Shown here piece after piece: positions 63,797 through 64,000 of a stretch of DNA of 64,000 nucleotides. The position numbers were made by a program, and so were the translations under genes. The stretch's first letter is position 1, and each line of letters starts with the position of its first letter. The notes below the pieces were generated by a model. That model was not told the DNA's origin. It did no database searches and saw only the letters and a program-made list of their open reading frames with translations. The DNA comes from Streptomyces sp. LX-29 (GTDB lineage: Bacteria > Actinomycetota > Actinomycetes > Streptomycetales > Streptomycetaceae), in contig NZ_CP089746.1 of NCBI RefSeq assembly GCF_029541745.1, positions 1,860,001 to 1,924,000 of the forward strand, given 5' to 3'.

Positions 63797-64000
63797 GCCG
63801 ACGGCCCCATCGACGGGAGCGCGCAGGAATATAGCCGCCACACCACCACATAACGGCCATCAGCGGCCACAGGCGCGTTGCCGCATGCCTGTGCGACCGA
63901 AAGAATGGAGTCAGCTTCCCATCCCCATTCGCCCGCGGTCCGCTGGGTGTCGTGGCGTGCTGTCCTCGTACGCCCCGCGACCGACCGTGCGCGCAGACGA
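63797..64000. other. Sequence after recQ, no supported gene
   Basis: About 200 bp to the window edge. A mildly A/T-rich patch (63828-63852) could be a promoter for a gene outside the window. I see no terminator hairpin with a convincing stem and no complete ORF. Confidence 0.4.

Overview
This window is a high-GC actinobacterial chromosome segment, almost certainly from a Streptomyces. Third codon positions are strongly G/C biased, GTG starts are common, and there is a dense run of Streptomyces landmark genes: the principal sigma factor hrdB beside the sporulation regulator whiH, the septation gene sepH, the cutRS two-component system, and the topoisomerase IV genes parC and parE. From memory, the order whiH-hrdB ... 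parE ... parC ... ptsH ... sepH ... cutRS ... dut follows the conserved core of S. coelicolor around SCO5819-SCO5868. I see no tRNA, rRNA, IS element, prophage or CRISPR array. No biosynthetic gene cluster is present.

Layout. (1) 1-11.0 kb is a potassium block: the 3' end of a TrkA-type gene, DUF3159 and OB-fold genes, kdpE and kdpD, then kdpC, kdpB, kdpA and kdpF with an extra 27-residue membrane peptide at the head of the operon. A divergently oriented AAC(2')-I aminoglycoside acetyltransferase gene sits between kdpC and kdpD. It has its own terminator and an in-frame TTA (bldA) codon. (2) 11-20 kb is housekeeping: DUF3710, dut, a PaaI thioesterase, DUF3093, DUF4193, cutS/cutR, an inositol-phosphatase-like gene and the coproporphyrin ferrochelatase. 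(3) 20-33 kb holds an MFS transporter overlapping a TTA-containing FAD sugar-lactone oxidase, sepH, a rhodanese, a VOC protein, thymidine kinase, a phosphodiesterase with DUF5998, and a large GNAT/acyl-CoA-synthetase protein. (4) 33-39 kb holds ptsH with a DasR-like operator, a GntR regulator, an M23 peptidase under a c-di-AMP (ydaO) riboswitch, and a coupled M16 peptidase pair. (5) 39-51 kb holds parC, an iron-box-controlled and probably leaderless sucrase/ferredoxin-like gene, a CitA/CitB-type two-component system convergent with a solute symporter/DUF485 pair, and parE. (6) 51-64 kb holds DUF7455, a trypsin-like secreted protease, hrdB, whiH with a sigma-WhiG-like promoter, a 1.0-kb gene-free stretch, a NUDIX/winged-helix regulator coupled to a debranching-enzyme-like gene, DUF4192, and a RecQ helicase fused to a phosphoribosyltransferase-like domain. 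A perfect 24-bp palindrome made of two DnaA-box-like 9-mers lies between the last two.

How it fits together. Several loci touch K+ and c-di-AMP physiology (TrkA C-domain, KdpD with a USP domain, ydaO riboswitch). Others concern the switch to sporulation or stationary phase (sepH, whiH, bldA-type TTA codons, M23 cell-wall hydrolase, DasR/PTS). The accessory signals are small: the resistance gene inside the kdp cluster, the two TTA genes, and degenerate tandem repeats in many intergenic gaps. Most of the window is ordinary conserved core. The best leads are regulatory sites and gene arrangements rather than a new multi-gene system.
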